Below are positions 41,139-48,784 of a stretch of 64,000 bases of DNA, one piece after another. Source of the DNA: an uncultured Clostridia bacterium (GTDB taxonomy: Bacteria; Bacillota; Clostridia; Oscillospirales; Ruminococcaceae); assembly GCA_947389015.1 (NCBI GenBank), contig CANDVA010000001.1, positions 156,872 through 220,871 of the forward strand, written 5' to 3'. The notes beneath the pieces are model-generated. The model was not told where the DNA came from. It was given only the letters and a program-made list of their open reading frames with translations, and ran no database searches. The translations under genes were made by a program, and so were the position numbers. Position 1 is the first letter of the stretch. The number at the start of each line of letters is the position of its first letter.

Positions 41139-42602
41139 TTAACCGACCGCCGCGTAGCGCTCGCTCTCTATCACGCTGTTCATGACGATCTCGGGCGATA
41201 TTTCGCCGCCTATCACCATATCGAAGATCGCGGGAGAAAAGCCCGATACCAGCGCCGCGCCCGTGTCGGACAGCTTTACGGGGAAGTTCTCTTGTATGCT
41301 GTTGACGTTCCAGAAAACCACCTCGGGCAGCTTGTAGCCGTGCTCGGCGTAAAGCGCCTTCATCGTGTCGAAAAGCGTTCTGTCGCTGCCGCCCGTAACG
41401 CAGTAATCAAACTCCATATCGGAGATTATATACATACGCTCGGGCATCTCGCTCTGCTTTACGTTATTGTTGACCGCCGCCGAGAGTATCAGGCAGAACG
41501 TCGCCTCGAGGTTGGTATTCGCCACCTCGTTGAACGTCGCGCAGAAACGGGTCTTTTCAACGATATCCGCGCCCTTTATCTCCACCAGTCTGGGAGTTGC
41601 CGAGAACGTGATGAAGTGGTTTGCGAACGCACCCTTGTTGTGCTCCGCGAAGTAGATACCGAGCGAGAGCGCCGCGTCAAGAGGACGAACGCTCGCGCCG
41701 GGAGCCCAGGTCATCGAGCCCGAGCCGTCCACTACCGCGATAGCGTTGCCGCCCTCGCCGTAAGCGGGGAGATTGCGCCAAGTGGTATCGAGCGCGAGCT
41801 TCTCCTGCTCGGATATCTCCGAACCAAGGCAGGCGCGTACTATGTCGTAGGGGAAAAGCACGCCCGCGTTCAGCTTTGCTTCGCCGCTGTTTACGGCGTT
41901 GAGGTACTCGGTATAGCGCTCGTTGTCGTTGCGCAGGAACGCTTGTCTGTACTTGAACATCGCGCAGGAGGGCTGCTTGCCGTAGTCGAATGTGTAGTCG
42001 CGCTCGCGCAGACGGTTCTCGAGAATGTCCGAGTATCTGCGCAGCTTGGACAGGGTCTGACGGTACTGCTTTTCGGTGAAGCCGAGACGCTTTGCGAGCG
42101 TTCTCGCGTTCGCTCTCGCTGCAGCGGAGGAGGTGTTCACCGAGGGCAGCCACTTCGCGAGCAGCGATACCCGAGCTCCGGATTCCATTGCCGCAGCGTC
42201 GGCGGCGAGCTGACCGCGTATGACCTCGACAGCCTTATTCTCGCATTGAGTTCCGAACAGGGAGATAAGATCGTCGTATCTGCCGTATTCCGCAAACAGG
42301 GGAATATTTCTCTCAACCGCCGCGGGAGCGTAAGCCGCCAGAGCCTTTACCGCCGCGCGGAAGAAACGGCGCTCGCCGAGACCGCCCCTCGCGTCGCGCG
42401 CGAAGAACACTATCTTCATAGTCTTTACGGGATCCTCCGCATAGGCGCGGGTAACCGCCGCCGCGATCTCCTCCTCGGACGCGGAACGCATTGCGCCCGC
42501 GCGGAAGAACAGGTCGAGACAGAATGAACCGGAGGTGCGGTTGGTGAGCGCGCCGTTCTCGGTAAAGGTCATATTCATTTGGTTGTTGATGTGGTTTATC
42601 AT
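41139..42602 (-). CDS. DUF2828 protein (Ro/TROVE-like with vWA domain)
   Basis: The 487-aa protein has the DUF2828 pattern: TENGALTNRTSGSFCLDLFF at the N-terminus, IVFFARDARGGLGERRFFR, LLAKWLPSVNTS, and PSCAMFKYRQAFLRNDNERY, followed by a von Willebrand A domain with the metal site VVDGSGSM near 310 and a late MYIISDMEFD. The helical N-terminal half plus vWA resembles Ro60/TROVE rings that bind misfolded RNAs and Y RNAs. The start at 42602 has GGAG 7 nt upstream. That ribosome site abuts the 3' stem of the last noncoding unit, and rtcB lies upstream, so an RNA quality-control or repair role is likely. Relation to TROVE is from fold-level knowledge. Confidence 0.85.
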   Translation of the reverse strand: MINHINNQMNMTFTENGALTNRTSGSFCLDLFFRAGAMRSASEEEIAAAVTRAYAEDPVKTMKIVFFARDARGGLGERRFFRAAVKALAAYAPAAVERNIPLFAEYGRYDDLISLFGTQCENKAVEVIRGQLAADAAAMESGARVSLLAKWLPSVNTSSAAARANARTLAKRLGFTEKQYRQTLSKLRRYSDILENRLRERDYTFDYGKQPSCAMFKYRQAFLRNDNERYTEYLNAVNSGEAKLNAGVLFPYDIVRACLGSEISEQEKLALDTTWRNLPAYGEGGNAIAVVDGSGSMTWAPGASVRPLDAALSLGIYFAEHNKGAFANHFITFSATPRLVEIKGADIVEKTRFCATFNEVANTNLEATFCLILSAAVNNNVKQSEMPERMYIISDMEFDYCVTGGSDRTLFDTMKALYAEHGYKLPEVVFWNVNSIQENFPVKLSDTGAALVSGFSPAIFDMVIGGEISPEIVMNSVIESERYAAVG

Positions 42603-42617
42603 TTCAATTCTCCTTTC

Positions 42618-42712
42618 AAGACAGCGTTTTTTGCAAGCGCCGCGGCAAAACGCCATGGCGCAGGGCGTGGATTCGAACCCGCATTAGCCGTCATAGCTGC
42701 TGTTGCTGTCTT
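42618..42712 (-). ncRNA. Y-RNA-like unit 8 (T-arm type)
   Basis: An 8-bp closing stem (42705-42712 with 42618-42625; AAGACAGC at the 5' side) is followed by AA-CAGCA. Inside are a T-arm-like hairpin with TTCGAAT loop (42669-42682 and flank), a self-complementary CGCCATGGCG in the acceptor position, and a TTTTGC/GCAAAA stem-loop in the D-arm position. Its 3' stem ends at 42618, directly before the DUF2828 ribosome site (42610-42617). Confidence 0.7.
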
Positions 42713-42736
42713 TCATGCAGTGAACTTAGACTTTAC

Positions 42737-42827
42737 AAGACCGCATTATCCTCACCGAAGCGGAAGCCCCGGAGCGGCGGGATTCGAACCCGCAGTAACC
42801 AATCTTATTTATTGCTGCTGCGGTCTT
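42737..42827 (-). ncRNA. Y-RNA-like unit 7 (T-arm type)
   Basis: A 9-bp closing stem (42819-42827 with 42737-42745) overlaps or abuts CAGCA (42813-42820). It encloses a perfect T-arm (42777-42793, GCGGG/CCCGC with TTCGAAT loop) and a 7-bp acceptor-like stem capped by TTCC. Confidence 0.75.
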
Positions 42828-42831
42828 AAAC

Positions 42832-42902
42832 TCGGCATATTTTTAACGGCGGTAAGCCGAAGCCCCGTCTCCGTTCCCCTGAAGCGATGCTGTTAATGCC
42901 GA
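42832..42902 (-). ncRNA. Y-RNA-like unit 6
   Basis: A 7-bp closing stem (42896-42902 with 42832-42838; TCGGCAT at the 5' side) is followed by TAA-CAGCA. The interior has an AACGG/CCGTT stem with a bulge and a loop containing GGCTTCGGCT. Confidence 0.65.
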
Positions 42903-42922
42903 AAAAAAGCTTGTATCAGCTT
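42902..42922 (-). terminator. weak terminator after Y-RNA-like unit 5
   Basis: AAGCT and AGCTT form a 5-bp stem followed by seven T on the minus strand. It may define the 3' end of unit 5. Confidence 0.5.
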
Positions 42923-42926
42923 GTAC

Positions 42927-43024
42927 ACGGCGCGCTTGGCGATGCTCTACCGACTGAGCTACGGGGCGAACGCCCGGCGGGAGTCGAACCCGCGACACTC
43001 TGTAAGAATTGCTGTGTGCGCCGT
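42927..43024 (-). ncRNA. Y-RNA-like unit 5, circularly permuted tRNA
   Basis: A 7-bp closing stem (43018-43024 with 42927-42933; ACGGCGC at the 5' side) is followed by ACA-CAGCA. Then come a perfect T-arm (42977-42993, TTCGACT loop), acceptor strand CGGGCG, a 3-nt link, acceptor strand GCCCCGT, and a canonical D-arm (42943-42960, AGCTCAGTCGGTAGAGCA). The order T-arm, acceptor, D-arm is the reverse of a tRNA and equals that of bacterial YrlA Y RNAs, where the anticodon arm is replaced by the Ro-binding stem. Confidence 0.85.
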
Positions 43025-43063
43025 TGTCCTTACCGCGGATGTGCGGCTGTCGGAGCCGCTTCC

Positions 43064-43141
43064 TCGGCTCGTTTTTCATACGGGACCCGACCGCGAAGAG
43101 CAGACGGGCGCCCCGCGTCACAAAAATGCTGCGCGAGCCGA
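43064..43141 (-). ncRNA. Y-RNA-like unit 4
   Basis: An 8-bp closing stem (43134-43141 with 43064-43071; TCGGCTCG at the 5' side) is followed by CG-CAGCA. The interior is G/C-rich with an ACGCGGG/CCCGT-type stem; no clear T-loop. Confidence 0.65.
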
Positions 43142-43164
43142 ACCGCGGTTTATTTTTTGATTTC

Positions 43165-43221
43165 AAGGCACCTTTAAATCATTATGGTTATGAAATTTAA
43201 ACTCGCTGCTGCTTGTGCCTT
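43165..43221 (-). ncRNA. Y-RNA-like unit 3 (smallest)
   Basis: A 7-bp closing stem (43215-43221 with 43165-43171; AAGGCAC at the 5' side) is followed by AAG-CAGCA. The interior forms one A/T-rich hairpin (TTTAAAT with ATTTAAA plus CAT/ATG). Confidence 0.65.
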
Positions 43222-43239
43222 AATATTTCGTACGGATAC

Positions 43240-43327
43240 ACGGTGCCGCGGACAGCCCCTCGGTAACGAACCGAAGGAGTTTCCGTTTCGAAGCCGTCCG
43301 CGTTTCCTCTGATGCTGTACGCACCGT
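43240..43327 (-). ncRNA. Y-RNA-like unit 2 (T-loop type)
   Basis: A 7-bp closing stem (43321-43327 with 43240-43246; ACGGTGC at the 5' side) is followed by GTA-CAGCA. It encloses a 10-bp stem (CGCGGACGGC with GCTGTCCGCG) that holds a T-arm-like hairpin with a 7-nt TTCGTTA loop. Confidence 0.7.
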
Positions 43328-43343
43328 ATTGCCGGGTTTGTAC

Positions 43344-43405
43344 ACGGCTCGTCGGGAGACCCGATATTTCGTGACAGGAAATTGATTTGCTGCTGTACGA
43401 GCCGT
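43344..43405 (-). ncRNA. Y-RNA-like unit 1
   Basis: A 9-bp closing stem (43397-43405 with 43344-43352; ACGGCTCGT at the 5' side) is followed by A-CAGCA. The interior holds ATTTC/GAAAT and CGGG/CCCG hairpins. It begins 5 nt after the stop codon of the 143-aa gene. Confidence 0.7.
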
Positions 43406-43410
43406 TATTT

Positions 43411-43842
43411 TCAGCCGTCTAGCTCCTTCAGAAGCCCGGCCGTTATGTACGCGTCCCCCTCGTGAGTGGTGGTGTAGAAAAGCGCCGCGCCGCTGCTGTC
43501 GAGGAACGCGATATCGTCAAGCCCGAAACCCGTTTCGAGGACGCTGTCAATACCGTTTTCGTCAGTCGTGCTGAGAAAGAAACATTCGTAACTTCGCAGA
43601 TGCTTAAAGAACGTCTTATCCGCGCGTACTGTGAATTTTGGAGAACCGCGACCGCCCCGCCTTGTGCCGTGCCATTTGTTGACGAGCTCCTTATTTATAA
43701 GGAACGGTATGGCCGCCTTGATAAGAGGCTCGGTCAGGTCTTCGCCGCATATCTGAACTATCTCGATAGTCCGTGTTCTATTTTCGAGAATGTTAAGCAT
43801 CCGCAGGTGCTGATCATGCGATGTAAGACATATGTTTTCCAT
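43411..43842 (-). CDS. unknown 143-aa protein between rtcB and the RNA array
   Basis: The protein (MENICLTSHDQHLRMLNILENRTR at the N-terminus) has a mixed alpha/beta pattern, a basic central loop (NKWHGTRRGGRGSPKFTVRADKTFFKHLRSYE in pieces, about 57-85) that could touch RNA, and an acidic C-terminal half with FLDSSGAALFYTTTHEGDAYIT. I do not recognise the family. The ribosome site GAAAGGAG lies directly against the 3' stem of noncoding unit 0, so its translation may depend on that RNA. Position inside the rtcB-DUF2828 operon suggests a function in RNA repair or in handling of the Y-like RNAs. Confidence 0.75.
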   Translation of the reverse strand: MENICLTSHDQHLRMLNILENRTRTIEIVQICGEDLTEPLIKAAIPFLINKELVNKWHGTRRGGRGSPKFTVRADKTFFKHLRSYECFFLSTTDENGIDSVLETGFGLDDIAFLDSSGAALFYTTTHEGDAYITAGLLKELDG

Positions 43843-43856
43843 CAGGATCTCCTTTC

Positions 43857-43918
43857 ACGGCTCGCGGAGGGTATCCAACCTTCTCCTTGTGTGGAGGATA
43901 ATTTGCTGTTCGAGCCGT
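43857..43918 (-). ncRNA. Y-RNA-like unit 0 (between rtcB and the 143-aa gene)
   Basis: An 8-bp closing stem (43911-43918 with 43857-43864; ACGGCTCG at the 5' side, nearly the same as unit 1) is followed by AA-CAGCA. The interior has CTCC/GGAG and a T-arm-like GG-TTGGATA-CC hairpin. Its 3' stem ends at 43857, directly before the ribosome site 43849-43856 of the 143-aa gene. Confidence 0.7.
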
Positions 43919-43922
43919 ATCT

Positions 43923-45152
43923 TTAACCCTTGATCACTCCTATCGTGAACAGTTTCTTTACCGCCTCGGTAAGATCGGTTTGATTAGCCATCACCTGATC
44001 TATGTCCTTGTAGGCGAACCGCGATTCCTCGGCGACGTCGGATTTGTTGTGCTTTGCGAGAACGACGTTCTGCGCCTTGAGGTCGCACATAACGCTCTCG
44101 ACGGAGAAATTCGCGACCGCAGCCGTTCTCGAATACGCCCTCCCCGCGCCGTGCGAGCTGGACATAAAGCTCATCGGCTCGCCTTTTCCGCGTACTATGT
44201 AGCTGAACGACCCCATAGCGCCCGGGATAATCGCAAGCTCGCCCTCGCGCGCCCGTATCGCACCCTTGCGGTGAACGTAAACGTTCTTCCCGTAATGGTT
44301 TTCAAGCGCGGCGTAGTTGTGGTGGCAGTTGATTTCGCAGGAGTACTCGGGTTCAATATTAAGATACTTGACCGCGTATTTCGTGAACGTCTCCTTTATC
44401 TTATCAAGCATTACCGACCGGTTCTCGTAGGCGAAATCCATCGAGAGCTGCATCCACTCGAGATAGCGTTTTCCCTCGTCGGTATCGGCGGGCAGGAACG
44501 GCAAATTCCACTCGGGCGGCACCTTGGAGTGCCACTTCTCGTTGAGCGCGTGAGCTATCTTGTTGAAGTACTGCCCGACGATATTTCCGAAGTGACGGCT
44601 TCCCGAGTGCAGCATTATGCAGCACATGCCATTCTCGTCCTCCTGCAATTCGATGAAGTGATTTCCGCCGCCGAGTGTGCCGACCTGAAAATATCCCTCG
44701 TCGATCTGCGGTAATAACTCCTTGTCGAATTCGTATTTCTCGCCCTGCTCCTTAGCCTTGTCGAGTACCGCTGAGGGCTGAGGCTTTTTGTAGTGATTGA
44801 ACCCCGTCGGGATATTACGGAGGATATCGCCGCATATCGCGCGGACAAGATCTCCGCTGCCCGTGACTGTCTCGCGTAGCAGCGACGCGGGAACGTTCGT
44901 CTGTACAAACGCCATTCCGCAGCCGATATCCACGCCCACCGCGTTCGGGATAACAACCCCGTCACAGGCAATTACGCCGCCTATCGGCATACCCTTGCCC
45001 TTATGCGTGTCTGGCATAAGCGAAACCCATTTATATACGAACGGCAAGCGCGAGAGGTTCTCCGCCTGTGCAAGGCAGCCGTCCTCTACTGTTCCCGGTT
45101 CCGACTGCCATATTTTTATCGGCGCGCCGTCGTCGAGCTTATGTATAAACAT
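43923..45152 (-). CDS. rtcB: RNA-splicing/repair ligase RtcB
   Basis: RtcB joins RNA 2',3'-cyclic phosphate or 3'-phosphate ends to 5'-OH ends with GTP and Mn2+. All hallmarks are present: MPDTHKGKGMPIGGV, GVDIGCGMAF with metal cysteine, GGGNHFIELQ, MLHSGSRHFGN, the metal-binding CEINCHHNY, and the HRKGAIRAREGE block with the guanylylated histidine. The length (about 409 aa) is that of the short bacterial type. I choose ATG 45152, about 9 nt after GAAAGGGG; an ATG two codons earlier is possible. No RtcA cyclase is nearby. It heads the operon with the Y-like RNAs and DUF2828. No clear sigma-54 site was seen upstream. Confidence 0.95.
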   Translation of the reverse strand: MFIHKLDDGAPIKIWQSEPGTVEDGCLAQAENLSRLPFVYKWVSLMPDTHKGKGMPIGGVIACDGVVIPNAVGVDIGCGMAFVQTNVPASLLRETVTGSGDLVRAICGDILRNIPTGFNHYKKPQPSAVLDKAKEQGEKYEFDKELLPQIDEGYFQVGTLGGGNHFIELQEDENGMCCIMLHSGSRHFGNIVGQYFNKIAHALNEKWHSKVPPEWNLPFLPADTDEGKRYLEWMQLSMDFAYENRSVMLDKIKETFTKYAVKYLNIEPEYSCEINCHHNYAALENHYGKNVYVHRKGAIRAREGELAIIPGAMGSFSYIVRGKGEPMSFMSSSHGAGRAYSRTAAVANFSVESVMCDLKAQNVVLAKHNKSDVAEESRFAYKDIDQVMANQTDLTEAVKKLFTIGVIKG

Positions 45153-45282
45153 TTTCATTCGCCCCTTTCGTTTTTGGCTGTGACTTAATTCTAACATATA
45201 TTTCCGAAAAAATCATATAAAAAAATCTGCGAACACTAAAAGGGGTTGAAAAAAGCTCTTATTTCTGTTATTATTAAATAGG

Positions 45283-45577
45283 TAAATCAGAATTTATATC
45301 AGTAAGGTGTTGCATAGAGCGCGGATCACTTTTTTCTGCCACCGGCAGAAAAAAGTGATTTATCGGCGATTTTGCCTGTTGGCAAAATCACCGATTTGGG
45401 GAAAAACTCTTGTTTTTCCCCAAGCCCTTTTAGCGCTCTTTATTTTTGCCGCTACGCGGCATTTCGGGCTCCGCCCGAACCCGGCAAGGGCTCTGCCCTT
45501 GCATCCCGCCAAAGGGACCAGTCCCTTTGGAATCCAGATTTTTGGGTCATAGTGTTACTGCGCTAAATTCTGATTTA
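45283..45577. repeat. palindrome-rich MITE-like element, copy 2
   Basis: This 295-bp element has perfect 13-bp terminal inverted repeats (TAAATCAGAATTT at 45283-45295 and its complement at 45565-45577). Compared with copy 1 (28508-28800), both arms of the first hairpin are one base longer (six T and six A instead of five), which preserves pairing. The loop of the second hairpin is TGTT instead of AACA, its reverse complement. Copy 1 has about 15 extra nt in the third loop. It lies between the divergent rtcB and zinc-ribbon genes. The rest of the 45153-45794 gap holds only the promoter at 45697. Confidence 0.75.
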
Positions 45578-45696
45578 TCTCATAAATGCAACCTTTTCCC
45601 ATGATAAATCGTGTTAATAATATAAAGATAATACCCGTTTGTTGCAAATTGCACAAAACAACCTTTTTTTAAGGTCTAAATTTGTTACGCGCGATA

Positions 45697-45725
45697 TTGA
45701 CGAAACGGTCAAAAAAATATATAAT
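45697..45725 (+). promoter_or_regulatory. promoter of the zinc-ribbon membrane protein gene
   Basis: TTGACG (45697-45702) and TATAAT (45720-45725), 17-nt spacer. Confidence 0.7.
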
Positions 45726-45794
45726 AAAAATAGCTAACCATATTTACGGGTTTGCTTGGTCGGGCTGTGTGCCCAATTACGAAAGGATCAGAAT

Positions 45795-48737
45795 ATGAAT
45801 TGTACAAAATGTAACAGCGAAGTACCAAACGGCGCAAAGTTCTGCCCCGTATGCGGAAACGCTTGCGGCACCGCTTCGGATGTGAAACCCGCTGCCGCTC
45901 CGCCCGAGCCCGAAAAGAAGAACTTCTGCGGCAAGTGCGGTCTTGAGCTCAGACAGGGCGCGAAGTTCTGCGCAGTCTGCGGCGCTCCGGCGGCAGGCGT
46001 TGGAGATATCAGACCCAATCAGAACGACGGCGCTACGTTCGGCGGCGGTTCAATGTCTACGGTATCGCTCGATAAGCCGAACGCTTCCGATAACCTTGTA
46101 GCAGCGATGAATGCCGCGTCCGCACCTACCCCTTCCACATTTGTCCCCACTCCCTCCAACGATACGGGTCCGGGCTTTTCGTCGGGATTTGGCGGCTCGG
46201 GTTATTCCTCAGCATCGCCCGCGTTTATCCCCGAGTCTCCCGTAACGCCCGCGACTTCATTCGGCAATGCGAACTATAACCCGTTCGGCGATATGGGCGC
46301 GGCGGCGGTCGTAGCTGCGCCTATCAAGAAGAAGTCGGGCGCGAAGGTCGGCATCATAATCGCGGCGGTCGTCGCGGTCCTTGTTGCTGCGGCGGCGATA
46401 TTCTTCTTCACCAACAAGGCGACGGCGCTCAGCCTTATAATGGGCAAGCCCGGCTACGCGACGATGGTCGAGGGCAGCTCGATAAAGGCGGCGACCGAAA
46501 AGCTTGATCTTCCCGCCGTTTCCAACGGCATAAAATCCGCCTCGAGCGTTATTTCCGCAATGGCGGCTGTCAGCGGCGACTACGACACACTTGATGATAC
46601 TTTCGGCGCTTTGGGCATGAACAGCACAACATCCGCGCGGATGTATCACGCCGCTTCTCCCATGATGTCGATCACTTCGGCGGACGGTGCGGTCGATCTC
46701 GAGGCGATCATTACCTCGTACTATGAGCTGATGATGAATACATACGGTGTAAATTCCGTAAACGCGACGCTCGGTATGAATATCGATCTCTCCGACAGCG
46801 TAAAGAATATGCTCGGCTCGGAGACCGACGAAATTCTCAAGCTTGTCAACGGCATGACGTTCACGACAAGCGTGACCTCCTCCGAGGATAAGCTTGCGGC
46901 TTCTATGGGCGCTGAAAGCGGCTCGTCCGTTATAAACGCAAAAACCGTGTTTACCAAGGACGGCGACGTTTACCTTGTGCTCCCGTTCATTTCCGAGCAG
47001 GGCTTTAAAGTAAAGCTCCCGACAACGACGGTCTCCGCTCCCAGAGAAGAGATCAAGCCGCTTGAGCTTGACGAAAAGGAGATTGAGCGCATTATCGGCG
47101 AGTTGGTTGATATATACCTTGCCGAGTATAAGGAAAGCGCGATCGAAATGGAAAACGGCGAACTTTCCGCGGCGGGTCTCACCGCTACGGGCAAGCTCAT
47201 AACCGCGGAATTCAGCGGCGACGACCTGTCCGATCTCTTCGCCAAGCTTGTCGAGCACTTTGCAAACGACGAGTATTTTACCGAAAAGCTTGTTGATTTC
47301 GCAAACGAGTGCGGCGCGGACACCACCGCGGAGGAGTACAGAAAGTCTCTCCTTGAAGACGCCGACTTTGATATGGACGATTCCGACAAGCTGATAATCA
47401 GCACGATAATCGACAACAACGGCAACGTTCTTGCAAAGTCCTTCAAGGCTGTCGATAACAATGAGAACGTTAAGCTCACCTACGTAGACGGCAAGGAACA
47501 GTTCACTCTTGAAATATCAGAGGACGACAAGACCGTAATTTCCATGGTCTGCGATATCACAAGCGAGAAAGAGGGCACGATCACCGTTAAGTGCACCGAC
47601 GGCGGCGACGGTTCGTTCACGGTAAAGATGACCTACGCCGACGCGGAGACCGCTAAATTCTGCGGCAACGATACTTTTGTCGGCAAGTACACGTTCGGCT
47701 TTGAGCTACCCTCTGACTTTACCGACGAGATTCCCGCGGAGATAGGCAGTCTCTCCAACATAACATTCTCGTTCAGCAACGCGGTTGACGGTCAGAACAC
47801 AATGGAAAGCTCCATTGGCTGTGAGCTCGGTAATCTCGGAAGCATAACCTTTAATTCGACGGTGACCGCCGAGAACAGCGACGCGGGTCTCGCTGTTCCG
47901 TCCGACGTTATCGACCTTGGCGATATGCAGGAGCAGCCCGACGACGCTACAATGAAAAAGCTCGAGGAGTATATAAAGACCGCGTGCGAAAAGCTCACGG
48001 AGCTTGCAGACGGACCTTTCGGCGATATCATCAGGGAAAGCGGTATCCTTGACGAAATAGAAATGCTTGGCGTGGGCTCCGCAAACAAAGTTTCCCTTGA
48101 CGATATTCTCGACCTCACACAAGATATCGTCGAGGTTAAGACCGAAATAGCAATGTGCAGGTCAACCTACGGAACAAGCGACGCCGCGCTCGAAAGCCGC
48201 GCAAACACGCTTATGAACGACCTCGACAAACTGTCCGGCGAGATAGGAGCAAAACTCTCGGATATGGGTACTGAGGAATTCGCGGCGTTTACCAAGCGCT
48301 ATGAGACGCTCCGTTCTCAGGCAGACGCTCTGAAAAGGGATTACGAGGCAAAGGCGCAGTCCTCCTCTACGACTTCTACGACGCCGACAAACCCCGCAGA
48401 TCCTTCGGGCGGCTCAACAGCGGAGAGCTTGAATTACGACAATATGTCGGACGACGATCTTATAGAGGTTCTTACAGAGTATGACGAGCGTTATCTTACG
48501 CTGATCTATAACGACGAGGTATATGCCAAGGTGGAGAGCGATCCTGCTGTCAACGCGCTGTACAATGCCTGTGAGACCGCATACGACAAAGCGTATGACG
48601 ACTTCGGTCAGCTTCTCGACACATACACCTCCGACGGTTTATATAACGTTGCCATCCTGAGAAATTTCAGAAAATCCGTAAAGGCGTATGCCGTTGCGGT
48701 TGAGAAATTTGAAAAGGCAGTTCAGTCTCAGGCATAA
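45795..48737 (+). CDS. zinc-ribbon membrane protein with large extracytoplasmic domain
   Basis: The 980-aa protein begins with two zinc ribbons (CTKCNSEVPNGAKFCPVCG and FCGKCGLELRQGAKFCAVCG), then a Pro/Ser/Gly-rich linker, and one transmembrane helix near 190-215 (VGIIIAAVVAVLVAAAAIFFF in pieces). A large domain of about 750 residues follows, rich in Asp, Ser and Thr, with long beta-like stretches and a coiled-coil end. I know no function; zinc-ribbon plus TM proteins are common sensor-type or regulatory proteins in Clostridia. The start at 45795 has GAAAGGAT upstream. The gene has its own promoter and terminator. Confidence 0.75.
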   Translation: MNCTKCNSEVPNGAKFCPVCGNACGTASDVKPAAAPPEPEKKNFCGKCGLELRQGAKFCAVCGAPAAGVGDIRPNQNDGATFGGGSMSTVSLDKPNASDNLVAAMNAASAPTPSTFVPTPSNDTGPGFSSGFGGSGYSSASPAFIPESPVTPATSFGNANYNPFGDMGAAAVVAAPIKKKSGAKVGIIIAAVVAVLVAAAAIFFFTNKATALSLIMGKPGYATMVEGSSIKAATEKLDLPAVSNGIKSASSVISAMAAVSGDYDTLDDTFGALGMNSTTSARMYHAASPMMSITSADGAVDLEAIITSYYELMMNTYGVNSVNATLGMNIDLSDSVKNMLGSETDEILKLVNGMTFTTSVTSSEDKLAASMGAESGSSVINAKTVFTKDGDVYLVLPFISEQGFKVKLPTTTVSAPREEIKPLELDEKEIERIIGELVDIYLAEYKESAIEMENGELSAAGLTATGKLITAEFSGDDLSDLFAKLVEHFANDEYFTEKLVDFANECGADTTAEEYRKSLLEDADFDMDDSDKLIISTIIDNNGNVLAKSFKAVDNNENVKLTYVDGKEQFTLEISEDDKTVISMVCDITSEKEGTITVKCTDGGDGSFTVKMTYADAETAKFCGNDTFVGKYTFGFELPSDFTDEIPAEIGSLSNITFSFSNAVDGQNTMESSIGCELGNLGSITFNSTVTAENSDAGLAVPSDVIDLGDMQEQPDDATMKKLEEYIKTACEKLTELADGPFGDIIRESGILDEIEMLGVGSANKVSLDDILDLTQDIVEVKTEIAMCRSTYGTSDAALESRANTLMNDLDKLSGEIGAKLSDMGTEEFAAFTKRYETLRSQADALKRDYEAKAQSSSTTSTTPTNPADPSGGSTAESLNYDNMSDDDLIEVLTEYDERYLTLIYNDEVYAKVESDPAVNALYNACETAYDKAYDDFGQLLDTYTSDGLYNVAILRNFRKSVKAYAVAVEKFEKAVQSQA

Positions 48738-48750
48738 TATAATAAACAAA

Positions 48751-48780
48751 AATCCCGCTGTGAGAGCAGCGGGATTTTTT
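48751..48780. terminator. terminator between the zinc-ribbon gene and the antiporter gene
   Basis: AATCCCGCTG (48751-48760) pairs with CAGCGGGATT (48767-48776), followed by T residues. Confidence 0.85.
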
Positions 48781-48784
48781 ATGT

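Noticed and set aside
41064..42527. 487-codon frame on the plus strand
   Set aside because: It is antisense to the DUF2828 gene and begins inside that operon's terminator.
42843..43177. Several open frames of 80-110 codons across the RNA array on both strands
   Set aside because: They overlap each other, have no ribosome sites, and follow the G/C-rich hairpins; the repeated stems explain the sequence better.
42655..43405. Ordinary tRNA genes or tRNA pseudogenes in the array
   Set aside because: T-arm and D-arm sequences occur, but in reverse order and without anticodon arms; each lies inside its own closing stem, so normal tRNAs cannot form.
42618..43918. Retron, CRISPR array or tandem ribozymes
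   Set aside because: No reverse transcriptase or Cas gene is near; units are not direct repeats with spacers of equal size; hammerhead core motifs are absent.
45153..45282. Sigma-54 promoter for rtcB
   Set aside because: No GG-N10-GC type element was found upstream, and no RtcR-like activator gene is adjacent.
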